Notes under the pieces: generated by a model
What the model was told of the DNA's origin: nothing
Database searches by the model: none
The model's input: the letters and a program-made list of their open reading frames with translations, nothing else
Made by a program: the position numbers and the translations under genes
Source: Brenneria goodwinii
GTDB taxonomy: Bacteria > Pseudomonadota > Gammaproteobacteria > Enterobacterales > Enterobacteriaceae
Direction of reading: 5' to 3'
Assembly: GCF_002291445.1 (NCBI RefSeq)
Contig: NZ_CP014137.1
Coordinates: 1,922,001 to 1,986,000, forward strand
Length of the DNA: 64,000 bases
Shown here: piece by piece, positions 30,048 to 37,914 of the stretch
How the letters are laid out: each line of letters starts with the position of its first letter
How positions within the stretch are numbered: the first letter of the stretch is position 1

Positions 30048-31499
30048 GTGGCCAAACAGACACCAGCCCATTTACCCCCAGCGTTTCTCTCTGCCATCCA
30101 GTCCATCATGCCTGAACATCTGTCAATGGATGACTTCATTTCCGCCTGTCAGCGGCCTTTGCGCCGCAGTATTCGCGTCAATACGCTAAAAATCAGCCCC
30201 GAAGCATTTTTAAAGCTGGTGGCGCCTTATCGGTGGCGATTAGAACCGATTCCCTGGTGCAGTGAAGGTTTCTGGCTGTTGAACGCGGATGATGAAATCG
30301 TGCGTTTGGGCAATACGCTGGAACACCTGAGCGGGCTGTTTTACATTCAGGAAGCCAGTTCCATGCTTCCGGTCAGCGCCCTTTTTCAGCATCAAACGTC
30401 CCCTCAACGCGTATTGGACGTAGCGGCGGCCCCCGGTTCGAAAACCACGCAAATAGCCGCCAGAATGGATAACCGAGGCGGAATCGTTGCCAATGAATAC
30501 TCCGCCAGCCGGGTTAAGGTTCTGCATGCCAATATCAGCCGTTGCGGCGTCGGCAATACGGCATTAACCCACTTTGACGGCCGGGTATTTGGGGCGGCGC
30601 TACCGGAGTATTTCGATGCGATTTTGCTGGATGCGCCCTGCTCCGGCGAAGGCGTGGTGCGTAAAGATCCCGGCGCGATGAGCCACTGGTCGCCGGAAAG
30701 CATCGTCAGCATTGCCGCCACCCAGCGCGAACTGATCCTCAGCGCTTTTCACGCCCTCAAACCGGGGGGCGTGATGATCTACTCTACCTGTACGTTAAAT
30801 ACCCAGGAGAATCAGCAGGTCTGCCATTGGTTGCGACAAACGTTCCCCGCAGCCTGCGAGTTCGAGCCGCTAACCGATCTGTTCCCTGGCGCCGAGTTAT
30901 CCGCGACGGCGGAAGGTTTTTTACATGTCTTCCCACAAATTTATGATAGTGAAGGTTTTTTTGTAGCGCGGTTGCGCAAAACAGCCAGCGTTCCCCCGCT
31001 TCCGGCGCCGGGTTATAAGGTCGGGAAATTCCCGTTCGCTCCGCTGAGCGCCAAAGAGCGCGCGTCTGTGACTCAGGCGGCGCATCAACAAGGATTGGAA
31101 TGGGATGACGACCGGTTGCAACTGTGGCAACGCGATAACGAAATCTGGTTGTTTCCTGCCGAACTGGCGTCCGCCTTTGGAAAAATCCGCTTCTCGCGTA
31201 TCGGTATCAAACTGGCGGAACGGTTTCCCAAGGGTTATCGCTGGCAGCATGAGGCCGTCATTGCGCTGGCTAACGTCAAGGCCAGCCACGCCTACGCGCT
31301 TGACGACCAGCAAGCCTGTGAGTGGTTCCGGGGGCAAGACAGCTATCCGGCGCAAATTCCCGCTTTTAATGAGTTATTGCTGACCTATCAACACTGCCCG
31401 GTGGGGTTGGCCAAACGTATCGGCAGCCGGATAAAAAACAATCTGCCGCGCGATCTGGTACGCGATGGCGCCTGCTCCGCCGCGCAAGACAACGGCTGA
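30048..31499 (+). CDS. rsmF: 16S rRNA (cytosine(1407)-C(5))-methyltransferase RsmF
   Basis: A 483-residue SAM-dependent methyltransferase of the NOP2/NSUN type that makes m5C1407 in 16S rRNA. Motif I is [12 protein letters not shown] (about residues 124-135), motif IV is [10 protein letters not shown] with the helper Cys, and motif VI YSTCTLN holds the catalytic Cys. A C-terminal PUA-like region follows. The start is GTG at 30048; residues [14 protein letters not shown] align with the family. It is followed by a hairpin and yebW. Confidence 0.95.
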   Translation: MAKQTPAHLPPAFLSAIQSIMPEHLSMDDFISACQRPLRRSIRVNTLKISPEAFLKLVAPYRWRLEPIPWCSEGFWLLNADDEIVRLGNTLEHLSGLFYIQEASSMLPVSALFQHQTSPQRVLDVAAAPGSKTTQIAARMDNRGGIVANEYSASRVKVLHANISRCGVGNTALTHFDGRVFGAALPEYFDAILLDAPCSGEGVVRKDPGAMSHWSPESIVSIAATQRELILSAFHALKPGGVMIYSTCTLNTQENQQVCHWLRQTFPAACEFEPLTDLFPGAELSATAEGFLHVFPQIYDSEGFFVARLRKTASVPPLPAPGYKVGKFPFAPLSAKERASVTQAAHQQGLEWDDDRLQLWQRDNEIWLFPAELASAFGKIRFSRIGIKLAERFPKGYRWQHEAVIALANVKASHAYALDDQQACEWFRGQDSYPAQIPAFNELLLTYQHCPVGLAKRIGSRIKNNLPRDLVRDGACSAAQDNG

Positions 31500-31513
31500 A
31501 CCTCCCCATTTTA

Positions 31514-31545
31514 TTTATCAGGTGGTTTTATCGCCATCTGATAAA
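31514..31545. terminator. Hairpin after rsmF
   Basis: TTTATCAGGTGG pairs with CCATCTGATAAA around an eight-base loop, with one G-U pair, starting 15 bases past the rsmF stop. No T tract, so the terminator role is tentative. Confidence 0.45.
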
Positions 31546-31639
31546 CCCGCATACTCATCTATTCCTGATTTTCATCTACAATTAGCGCATAGCACCACGG
31601 AAAGACAGCCGTATAATTGACGTAAGAATTGAGGACATC

Positions 31640-31831
31640 ATGTTCGCACTGGTGATATTTGTTTGTTACCTCGGTAATGGTTGCGATGAACTGGTGATCG
31701 GCGCGTATAACACAGAGCACCAGTGTCTTAAGGCCATGGCTGAACAACGTTTACGCCGCGCCGGATGTTATCCTATCGAAGAGTTTATCGACGGCTTCTG
31801 GCTGCCCGCGCGCGAGTACGCCGATTTTTAA
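31640..31831 (+). CDS. yebW: Small conserved protein YebW (DUF1482)
   Basis: A 63-residue protein closely similar to E. coli YebW, including MFALVIFVCYLGNGC at the start and FIDGFWLPAREYADF at the end. Four cysteines are placed as in the family. Function unknown. It sits behind rsmF as in E. coli. GAGGACATC precedes the ATG. Confidence 0.92.
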   Translation: MFALVIFVCYLGNGCDELVIGAYNTEHQCLKAMAEQRLRRAGCYPIEEFIDGFWLPAREYADF

Positions 31832-31868
31832 TTTACACCGGCCTTGATCCTGCCTGCCCGTGATGTCA

Positions 31869-32564
31869 TTACCGACATACGCCGAAGCCGCGCATTCCCA
31901 AATGAAAATGATTGGCATGGGCAGCGTTGTACTCCGGCCCCAACGAATTACCGAAGAAACGACAGCTTTGTTCAAACGTCGTTCGCAGATAATCCCCGGC
32001 TTCATCCGTGGCATTCCACTGATCCAATACGCTGATGCGCCGCCCGTCCGCTAGCCGGAAAGCGGAAATATCCCAGGCATCGGCCGTAGCATGCTCGCTC
32101 AGCCGGCCTTCCGGCCGATGATAGACGTTACGGCAGGCGTAGCTGCCGAGATGATCAATACGCGACAGCGCCGCCCCCAGCCGCTGCGCTTGCGGTATCG
32201 CCGATTGCGTAACAAACATCGTGCTGCTCACCGCCAGCGGACAACTGGCCAAAAAACTTGAACTCAGCGTGACGGCGCCGAACCGCTGTATGCGAATGGG
32301 GGAAGATAACGGACACTGTCCATCAACGCCGCCAGGCAACGAGAAGGTAATGCGCCCCTCCTCCTGCGCCTGCCGCAATATAGCCAGGCAGGCGGCGGGA
32401 TCGTTCGCTAGTTGCCTGAGTTTGAAACGCGTCACCAGCGTGGGAGGATCGTCGACCGATAGCGGGGTAAAAGGATCGTAACCCGGCGGGAGATGGCGTT
32501 GGATCCATGGCGCCAACGCCGCCAATCCGCCCAAAATCAGCAATATAACCAACCCTTTCCGCAT
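31869..32564 (-). CDS. Extensin-like C-terminal domain protein
   Basis: A 231-residue protein with an uncleaved or cleaved N-terminal hydrophobic segment (residues 4-18), then the extensin-like C-terminal domain. That domain contains several cysteines, an HATADAWDISAF motif and the end HANHFHLGMRGFGVC. The His/Asp pattern resembles zinc-dependent D-Ala-D-Ala or murein peptidase folds, so a periplasmic cell-wall role is plausible but unproven. Site GGTGGATAA precedes the ATG. It is convergent with yebW. Confidence 0.85.
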   Translation of the reverse strand: MRKGLVILLILGGLAALAPWIQRHLPPGYDPFTPLSVDDPPTLVTRFKLRQLANDPAACLAILRQAQEEGRITFSLPGGVDGQCPLSSPIRIQRFGAVTLSSSFLASCPLAVSSTMFVTQSAIPQAQRLGAALSRIDHLGSYACRNVYHRPEGRLSEHATADAWDISAFRLADGRRISVLDQWNATDEAGDYLRTTFEQSCRFFGNSLGPEYNAAHANHFHLGMRGFGVCR

Positions 32565-32669
32565 TTATCCACCGTTCCGGTTATCACGCTCCCTATGCAA
32601 TCAATAGTAGGTCATATCAACCGGATGTCACCCTCGCCCGGCTATTGTTGCGAACGCGCGCGCAATAAC

Positions 32670-33731
32670 TTATACGGCAAAATCCGTGGTCGTCATGCCA
32701 AGCGAGATCCCCGCGTCAACAATCTTTTGCCACTCCTGATCGGAGATCTCGATCCCCGCGGCCTGCCGTTGCGCTTTGGTGCGAATTTCCGGCTCGCCGG
32801 CGATCAGAATCGGTTGTTCCGGATCCGGCGCGCGTGAAGAGCGGACATAATCCAGCATCGCATCGTACTCCTTCTGTAGCCACGCCAGCGACACCATATT
32901 AGCGGGATCAATCACAATGGTGGTCATGTTGTTGACAATCGCCCCATGACGCGGATTTTCCGGTTGGATGGTGCCGCCGCCGGATAGCAACCCGGCCAGC
33001 ATTTCAGCCGCCAGCACTAATCCGCCGCCTTTATGCCGGGCTATCGGCTTCAGGGCGCCGTGCTTTTCCCCTTCCCACATCACGCGCGGATCGTTGGTGG
33101 AAATGCCGTTACAGTCGCGCATTACATCTTCATCAAACTTTTTGCCCGCCAGATAGGCAACCCGGGTTTTGCCCAACGCCACTATACTGGTAGCGAAATC
33201 AAGCACAAAGGCGGCATTGTTTTCACTCTTGGGAAAAGCGATACAGATCGGATTGGTGCCAAAGCGCGCTTCGCTGCCGCACCAGGGGGCGACAATCGGA
33301 TCGAGATCGTTGACATTGACGAAATGAATCGACACCAGACCGGCAGCCGCGGCCATTTCGCCATAAGTGCCGATACGGCCCAAATGGCAAGTCGACGATA
33401 ATGTCATCAGGCACACGCCGGTTGTTTTTACCCGTTCGATCGCCGCCTGCATCGCCTCTTTGCCGGTACGTTGACCAAACCCCCGATCGCCGGAGAACTG
33501 CAATACCGCGCCGCCGTCGCGAATCATCCGCGCCGGCGTGTTCGGCTGCATGATGCCGTCCGCAATAAAACTCACGTAGTGCGGCAACATGCCAACGCCG
33601 TGGCTATCGTGTCCTTTCAGGTTAGCCCCGACCAAATGTTCAGCCACGCAGGCGGCCTCCGCCTCTTCACACCCCACGTTCCGCAGCAGCGTCCGGGCGA
33701 TATCAATTAAGCGACTCTCTGAAATCTGCAT
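32670..33731 (-). CDS. hcxB: Hydroxycarboxylate dehydrogenase B (YbiC; malate/L-lactate dehydrogenase family)
   Basis: A 353-residue NAD(P)-dependent oxidoreductase of the LDH2/MDG2 family, which reduces 2-oxo acids to hydroxy acids. The catalytic His lies in GHDSHGVGMLPHY (about residues 50-62). Nucleotide-binding segments around GTNPICIAFPKSE are present. The start at 33731 follows AGGGA. It marks the left border of the Hrp locus: the next gene is hrpW, divergent. In E. coli its homologue has no link with secretion. Confidence 0.88.
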   Translation of the reverse strand: MQISESRLIDIARTLLRNVGCEEAEAACVAEHLVGANLKGHDSHGVGMLPHYVSFIADGIMQPNTPARMIRDGGAVLQFSGDRGFGQRTGKEAMQAAIERVKTTGVCLMTLSSTCHLGRIGTYGEMAAAAGLVSIHFVNVNDLDPIVAPWCGSEARFGTNPICIAFPKSENNAAFVLDFATSIVALGKTRVAYLAGKKFDEDVMRDCNGISTNDPRVMWEGEKHGALKPIARHKGGGLVLAAEMLAGLLSGGGTIQPENPRHGAIVNNMTTIVIDPANMVSLAWLQKEYDAMLDYVRSSRAPDPEQPILIAGEPEIRTKAQRQAAGIEISDQEWQKIVDAGISLGMTTTDFAV

Positions 33732-33825
33732 CTGTCTTCCCTTCACCTTATACGAATGAATACGTTATCTGTCTGCACTTATCCTACTGCTGAATTTAGC
33801 GGTGTTAAAACCTTTTCCCCGCATG

Positions 33826-33853
33826 GGAACCCCACCACGCCTTTCCTTACTCA
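33826..33853 (+). promoter_or_regulatory. Hrp box upstream of hrpW (degenerate -10 half)
   Basis: GGAACC-N15-TTACTCA. The -35 half is perfect and the -10 half differs from CCACNNA at its first two bases. It lies 95 bases upstream of the hrpW start. It is the best HrpL candidate in this gap. Confidence 0.62.
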
Positions 33854-33947
33854 TTTTAATAGCGGCCAGGCGGACGCGGCGAACGCGCCTGCCCATCCGT
33901 TATACGTCGCCAAGACACTTATTTTTCACTCTATTACGAGGTTAACA

Positions 33948-35357
33948 ATGGCAGAAATTACGCTTACCCTGACACGCTCCTCATCGGGGTTGTCACCGCT
34001 TGATTCTACGGGCTCACAGCAACAGCAACAACGCACGCCACAGCAGGATGCGCAGATGCTGGAGGCGTTGGGCGTTCTGCTGAATGCGCTAATGCCCAAC
34101 AATGGCGCGGGCAACGAGGCGTCGCAGTCGAACAGTAACCCGCTGAACCGCTCCGCCGATGCGCTGGGCAATGGCGGCTCAGGCCAGCAGGATGTGGGCG
34201 AATTATTAATGAAGCTGCTTGAGAAGTTGATATCCTCCGATGGGGCGCAGAGCGGGCAAAACGCGCAAAATCCGCTGTCGCAGTCCGCCGGTGCCGGTAA
34301 TGCGGCGTCCGGCTCATCCCCTTTATCCGGCGCAGCCGGCGCCGGCGGTGCGCAGAACCCGGAAAATCTCTCGCGCTCATTGTTGCAGGACACCACGGAC
34401 AGCTCGCTGAATAATGCCATTAACCCAACGGAAGACGGCGGCGGGCAAATCAGTGACAATAAACTGATAAAATTGCTGCTGGAAATAATCGCCAACCTGA
34501 TGGATGCGCAAAATGGCGAATTCGGTCAACCGCAGGATGCGGGTTCGGGAGCGCCATCCGGTTCGTCTAATCCGGCATCCAGCGGCAGCTCTGCGCCTGC
34601 CGCCAACGGCGGCCCGGCCAATACTTCCGCTTCTTCCGCGTCGTCCTCTGGCGTCGCACCTGAAGGAAGCAAAGGCGCGGCTCCCGCAACAACGGGAACC
34701 ACCGGCACGCCCAGCGGCGCTGGCAACATTGGCAAGACGGGAGCGGTCGAATTTCCTACCGCCAGTGACGATGTGACCACCGTCGACAAAACAATAAAAG
34801 TCGGCCCGGGCGAAGTCTTTGACGGCGGCGGCAAGACCTTTGTCGCCAGCAATAAATTAGGCGACGGCAGCCAGAAAGAGGGGCAAAAACCCATTTTTGA
34901 ACTCGCTGAAGGCGCGACGCTGAAAAACGTGGTCTTCGGCGACAATGCGGCCGACGGCGTACATGTGCGCGGCGATGCCAAGATTGATAACGTTCACTGG
35001 ACAAACGTTGGCGAAGACGCGCTGACCGTGAAGGCCAACAGCGGCAAGCCGGCTAACGTCGAAATCACCAACAGCAGCGCCCAGGGGGCATCCGACAAGG
35101 TATTCCAACTCAATGCCGACGCCAACCTGAGCATCGATAACTTCAAAGTAAAAGATTTCGGCACCTTTATCCGCACCAACGGCGGGAAGCAGGGCGACTG
35201 GAATCTGAACCTTAACAACATCGATGCGGAAAACGGCAAATTCTCGTTTGTGAAAAGCGACAGCGAAAATTTGAACGTCACTGGCAGCAACATCAACCTG
35301 ACCAACGTCAAGAATCCCTACAAAGTTCCTGAATCCGCCGACATACAGGTAAACTAA
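33948..35357 (+). CDS. hrpW: Harpin HrpW (harpin plus pectate-lyase-like domain)
   Basis: A 469-residue secreted type III protein. Residues 1-260 are rich in Gly, Ser, Asn, Gln and Ala with few aromatic residues, as in harpins; acidic QLL-type helices at DVGELLMKLLEKLISS and NKLIKLLLEIIANLM may be amphipathic. Residues 264-469 resemble family 3 pectate lyases (FDGGGKTF, ADGVHVRGDA, WTNVGEDALT, DFGTFIRTNGG, KFSFVKSDSENLNVTG). The start at 33948 follows ACGAGG; the frame is open to 33756, but that lies upstream of the Hrp box. No signal peptide. Known HrpW proteins bind pectate but often lack lyase activity. Confidence 0.95.
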   Translation: MAEITLTLTRSSSGLSPLDSTGSQQQQQRTPQQDAQMLEALGVLLNALMPNNGAGNEASQSNSNPLNRSADALGNGGSGQQDVGELLMKLLEKLISSDGAQSGQNAQNPLSQSAGAGNAASGSSPLSGAAGAGGAQNPENLSRSLLQDTTDSSLNNAINPTEDGGGQISDNKLIKLLLEIIANLMDAQNGEFGQPQDAGSGAPSGSSNPASSGSSAPAANGGPANTSASSASSSGVAPEGSKGAAPATTGTTGTPSGAGNIGKTGAVEFPTASDDVTTVDKTIKVGPGEVFDGGGKTFVASNKLGDGSQKEGQKPIFELAEGATLKNVVFGDNAADGVHVRGDAKIDNVHWTNVGEDALTVKANSGKPANVEITNSSAQGASDKVFQLNADANLSIDNFKVKDFGTFIRTNGGKQGDWNLNLNNIDAENGKFSFVKSDSENLNVTGSNINLTNVKNPYKVPESADIQVN

Positions 35358-35358
35358 G

Positions 35359-35703
35359 ATGCCGATATCATTAACTGACGCCAACAGCCCGCCTACGCGC
35401 TGGGTGGATGTGGTAAGACAAGGCGGTTATCTGACGCCGGAGCAGCGTAAAGCCTTCGAACGGGCAATACGGCTGGTGACTGACAATCTGCATCAGGTAT
35501 TGTCGCAGACAGCGTCGCAGCGCAGCGGCCAGTTTGATTTCGACGCCTTTGTCGACTCACTGGAGCAGGACTTTCTGCAATGCGCCGACGCGCAGAGCAC
35601 GAAAGGATTGCACAGCGATGTGGCGCAAACCGCATTCTGGGCCGTACGCCTGATGGCCGATCACCTCATTATGGCGCAAGCCCCGCAGAAACTCGCTTCG
35701 TAG
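35359..35703 (+). CDS. Unknown 114-residue protein coupled to hrpW
   Basis: The start lies one base past the hrpW stop, so it is in the hrpW operon and must be HrpL-controlled with it. Residues show amphipathic helices (LTPEQRKAFERAIRLVTDNLHQVL; DVAQTAFWAVRLMADHLIMAQ) and no membrane segment, signal peptide or strong acidic charge. Position directly behind a secreted protein suggests a chaperone or a second exported protein. It does not look like a standard acidic type III chaperone such as DspF. I do not recognise the family. Confidence 0.8.
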   Translation: MPISLTDANSPPTRWVDVVRQGGYLTPEQRKAFERAIRLVTDNLHQVLSQTASQRSGQFDFDAFVDSLEQDFLQCADAQSTKGLHSDVAQTAFWAVRLMADHLIMAQAPQKLAS

Positions 35704-35710
35704 TTAATCT

Positions 35711-35738
35711 GTTTAAGCCAGCGTACGCTGGCTTAAAC
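35711..35738. terminator. 28-base perfect palindrome after the hrpW operon
   Basis: The left half, GTTTAAGCCAGCGT, is followed at once by its exact reverse complement. It lies seven bases past the stop of the preceding gene. It can fold as a strong hairpin with A/T ends in both directions and probably terminates the hrpW operon; as a palindrome it could also be a protein-binding site. Confidence 0.6.
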
Positions 35739-35824
35739 CGCCGACAACGCATCCATTCTCCCCCGCTCTTCAACCTGGTGATTAACCTGATAACCCAAAC
35801 AACATCCGCGCTATCGGCAGCCAA

Positions 35825-35850
35825 TAAAAAAGCAGGGCAATCGCCCTGCT
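35825..35850 (-). terminator. Rho-independent terminator of hrpN
   Basis: AGCAGGGC-GATT-GCCCTGCT followed by six T on the hrpN strand, 26 bases past the hrpN stop. Confidence 0.9.
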
Positions 35851-35875
35851 CTCTCATATGCGTAGTACCTGCCCA

Positions 35876-36916
35876 TCAGGCGGCCTGTTTTTCCAGCCCT
35901 AAATTGATGATTCTGTCGCCGATCGCCACCGCGTCGATACCCAGAGACGAACCGCCATTTCCGCGTTGATGCAGGTTGGCATTACCGGTATCGCCGGCGA
36001 CGGCGCTCTTAATGATACCGACCGCTTCCAGGAACTTATCCATGCTGGCTTTCGTCATGCCGTCGTCATCAGGATTGCTAAGCGCCTGGGCCCAGGATTT
36101 ATCATCCGGCTTGGATGATGCCCAATCATCTTTCTGATATTCAGGCTTGCCAAACTTCTCAGGATACTGATCCATAAATTGACCAATCTCTTTGGCCATA
36201 TCACGGTCTTCCTGGTCGACAAAATAACGGGTTGGGCTGTCGTTATGGGTACTGATATTGTTCAGTTCCTGTAAGCCCGCCTGCTGCCCGACGTTCAGCC
36301 CCAGCGTATTGCCGAGCTGAGAGAACGCGTTGTCGCCGCTTAATCCCTGTAGGCCGTTATTGCCTAACAGCAAAGGCTGTTGCCCATTGCTTGCGTTGCT
36401 AAAGCCATTGTTCAAAATGGAGGATAAGGCGTCCTGAGCCCCCTGTTGGTATGCGGAGACTTCCGAGTTCGTTGGCTGTTTCTGACCGAACAGCCCGTTC
36501 TGACCGTTTTGCGCCGTATTGCCATCCAGCAACTGAGACAGCACGGTCAACAGCAGAGTCGCCAACTGCGTGCCGGAATCGGTCGCCGTCAGGCCGGATC
36601 CCAGCAAACTGCCGTTATTCGACAGCCCGCCCAAATTATTAGATAGGCCGCCAAAACCATTTTGACCGAATAATCCGCCGCTGTTCTGGCCGTATAAGCC
36701 GCGATTCTGCGCGCCGCCGCCCAGTCCCTGCGATCCGAACAGCAGGGAGGTCAATACGTTTGCCAACTTCTCGGCAACGTTATTCTGTTGACCGCCGGCC
36801 GACGAAAAAGGTTGAGATGAATTGGACGACTGAAACGGCGTATCCAACCCGCTCGATTTGATGGTGATCTGCAATGAAGAAGTAGAAGCAGAGTTGCCGA
36901 TAACATCTTTAAGCAT
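35876..36916 (-). CDS. hrpN: Harpin HrpN
   Basis: A 346-residue glycine-, asparagine- and glutamine-rich heat-stable elicitor secreted through the Hrp system; no signal peptide and no cysteine. The C-terminal 170 residues match Pectobacterium/Erwinia HrpN strongly (GLQELNNISTHNDSPTRYFV, MDQYPEKFGKPEYQKDDW, SLGIDAVAIGDRIINLGLEK). The N-terminus SSLQITIKSSG is also conserved. The glycine-rich middle differs from relatives, as is usual. The start has AGGA seven bases upstream. Transcribed from a Hrp box nearly 290 bases upstream and closed by its own terminator. Confidence 0.97.
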   Translation of the reverse strand: MLKDVIGNSASTSSLQITIKSSGLDTPFQSSNSSQPFSSAGGQQNNVAEKLANVLTSLLFGSQGLGGGAQNRGLYGQNSGGLFGQNGFGGLSNNLGGLSNNGSLLGSGLTATDSGTQLATLLLTVLSQLLDGNTAQNGQNGLFGQKQPTNSEVSAYQQGAQDALSSILNNGFSNASNGQQPLLLGNNGLQGLSGDNAFSQLGNTLGLNVGQQAGLQELNNISTHNDSPTRYFVDQEDRDMAKEIGQFMDQYPEKFGKPEYQKDDWASSKPDDKSWAQALSNPDDDGMTKASMDKFLEAVGIIKSAVAGDTGNANLHQRGNGGSSLGIDAVAIGDRIINLGLEKQAA

Positions 36917-36949
36917 AACGTTTCCTCATAAATTGAATGATTTAATCCC

Positions 36950-36973
36950 CGTCATCTTTCAAGTTGCAGCGGT
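36950..36973. repeat. Dispersed repeat fragment, copy 3 (hrpN leader)
   Basis: TCATCTTTCAAGTTGCAGCG matches the inverted end of the repeat at 29597-29766 with one difference in about 20 bases. It lies inside the hrpN untranslated leader. The other end of the element is not clear, so this is a partial or decayed copy. Confidence 0.5.
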
Positions 36974-37203
36974 ATTGGTTTCCCTAAATTACCTGTCCCG
37001 TCCTGAGCCTAGCCCTTTTGGGGCTGTGGCAAGCCACGTTCAAATCTGCGCCAGACAGATTGATTGCCCACAGTCGCCGAGTTGACTAAGCCCCTGGGGA
37101 GCCGCACGCTTGCCGCTTAGCCGCACCTTAAAATTACTGGGTGTATCAAAGCACCACTATCCTTTGCGGCCGATGATCCCAGCCTTTTAGTGGACGCACC
37201 TGT

Positions 37204-37231
37204 TAAGTGAAGATCTGTGGTATTCAGTTCC
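37204..37231 (-). promoter_or_regulatory. Hrp box for hrpN
   Basis: On the hrpN strand GGAACT-N15-TCACTTA; only one base departs from GGAACY-N15/16-CCACNNA. The hrpN ATG is 288 bases further on, so the leader is long. Confidence 0.8.
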
Positions 37232-37301
37232 CATCAGCGCGTGCGAAAACAGCCGTTTATGGTGGGGATACGTCACGCAATCCATGGATGAAACGGTGCA
37301 A

Positions 37302-37331
37302 GGCTATCCGGTACGCCGAGGCCGGATAGCC
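37302..37331 (-). terminator. Strong hairpin behind hrpV
   Basis: GGCTATCCGG and CCGGATAGCC form a perfect ten-pair stem with a ten-base loop, 37 bases past the hrpV stop and 70 bases upstream of the hrpN Hrp box. No T tract. It probably limits read-through from the hrpF operon into hrpN. Confidence 0.6.
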
Positions 37332-37368
37332 GGTGATGATTGGCAGAGCAAGCGTCTGTTGCGCACGC

Positions 37369-37716
37369 TTACAATGGCGATAAGCCTGACAGCCGCCACA
37401 GTCTGGTCAGCGCCAACTGCTTTTCCTCGTCCGTCGCCGGCAGCGGGCAGCACAGAACCACGTCGCGTTGACCGTTGATGCTTAGGCAGCAGTCCGCCAG
37501 CGTTTCGGCCTCAAGGAAACGCCGCTGGAGCAGTTGATGCAACATTCCCGGATAGCGTCGGCCGGACGCCAGCAGCAGTTGCAATACCGGCCCCTGCGCC
37601 TGCCGCTGAAACAGCAGACTGACGCCCGCCTGCGGCTGCCAGCAACCTGTCGGCACGTCATTCATCGCCGCCAGAAACGCCTCCTGCGTCATAAAAATCG
37701 CCGATTCCTCATTCAT
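37369..37716 (-). CDS. hrpV: HrpV, negative regulator of HrpS
   Basis: A 115-residue protein at the end of the hrpF operon. In related bacteria HrpV binds the activator HrpS and keeps hrpL low; HrpG binds HrpV and releases it. No recognised domain. The start overlaps hrpT by eight bases, which suggests coupled translation. MNEESAIFMTQEAFLAAMNDV at the start and QRDVVLCCPLPATDEEKQLAL near the end are family-like. Confidence 0.88.
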   Translation of the reverse strand: MNEESAIFMTQEAFLAAMNDVPTGCWQPQAGVSLLFQRQAQGPVLQLLLASGRRYPGMLHQLLQRRFLEAETLADCCLSINGQRDVVLCCPLPATDEEKQLALTRLWRLSGLSPL

Positions 37717-37900
37717 TGATCGTCACCCTGCTGTAATCCGCCTGGCCGGTGCGCAAATCAGGCTGCCACCAAATGACCAACTGCCGGGCATCGGACTGCG
37801 GACGACAGGAAACCGAGGTACAATTCGCCGTCTGCCGCGACGTTGAGCACGCGCTCAGAAGCAGCGCGGCGAGAATAAGCAGGCATGCTTTATGCCACAT
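37709..37900 (-). CDS. hrpT: HrpT outer-membrane lipoprotein
   Basis: A 63-residue lipoprotein. The signal sequence and lipobox LLLSAC put the lipidated Cys at residue 18. In P. syringae HrpT helps the secretin HrcC reach the outer membrane. It lies between hrcC (14 bases upstream) and hrpV (overlap eight), the usual order. Several further cysteines are conserved in the mature part. Confidence 0.9.
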   Translation of the reverse strand: MWHKACLLILAALLLSACSTSRQTANCTSVSCRPQSDARQLVIWWQPDLRTGQADYSRVTINE

Positions 37901-37914
37901 AACATCTCTCCCAA

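Noticed and set aside
33756..33947. An N-terminal extension of HrpW by 64 residues
   Set aside because: It would start upstream of the Hrp box, has no ribosome site, and the start at 33948 matches known HrpW N-termini.
35580..35969. A 129-residue frame overlapping the gene behind hrpW and the hrpN terminator
   Set aside because: It crosses the palindrome and the terminator and runs into hrpN antisense; not coding.
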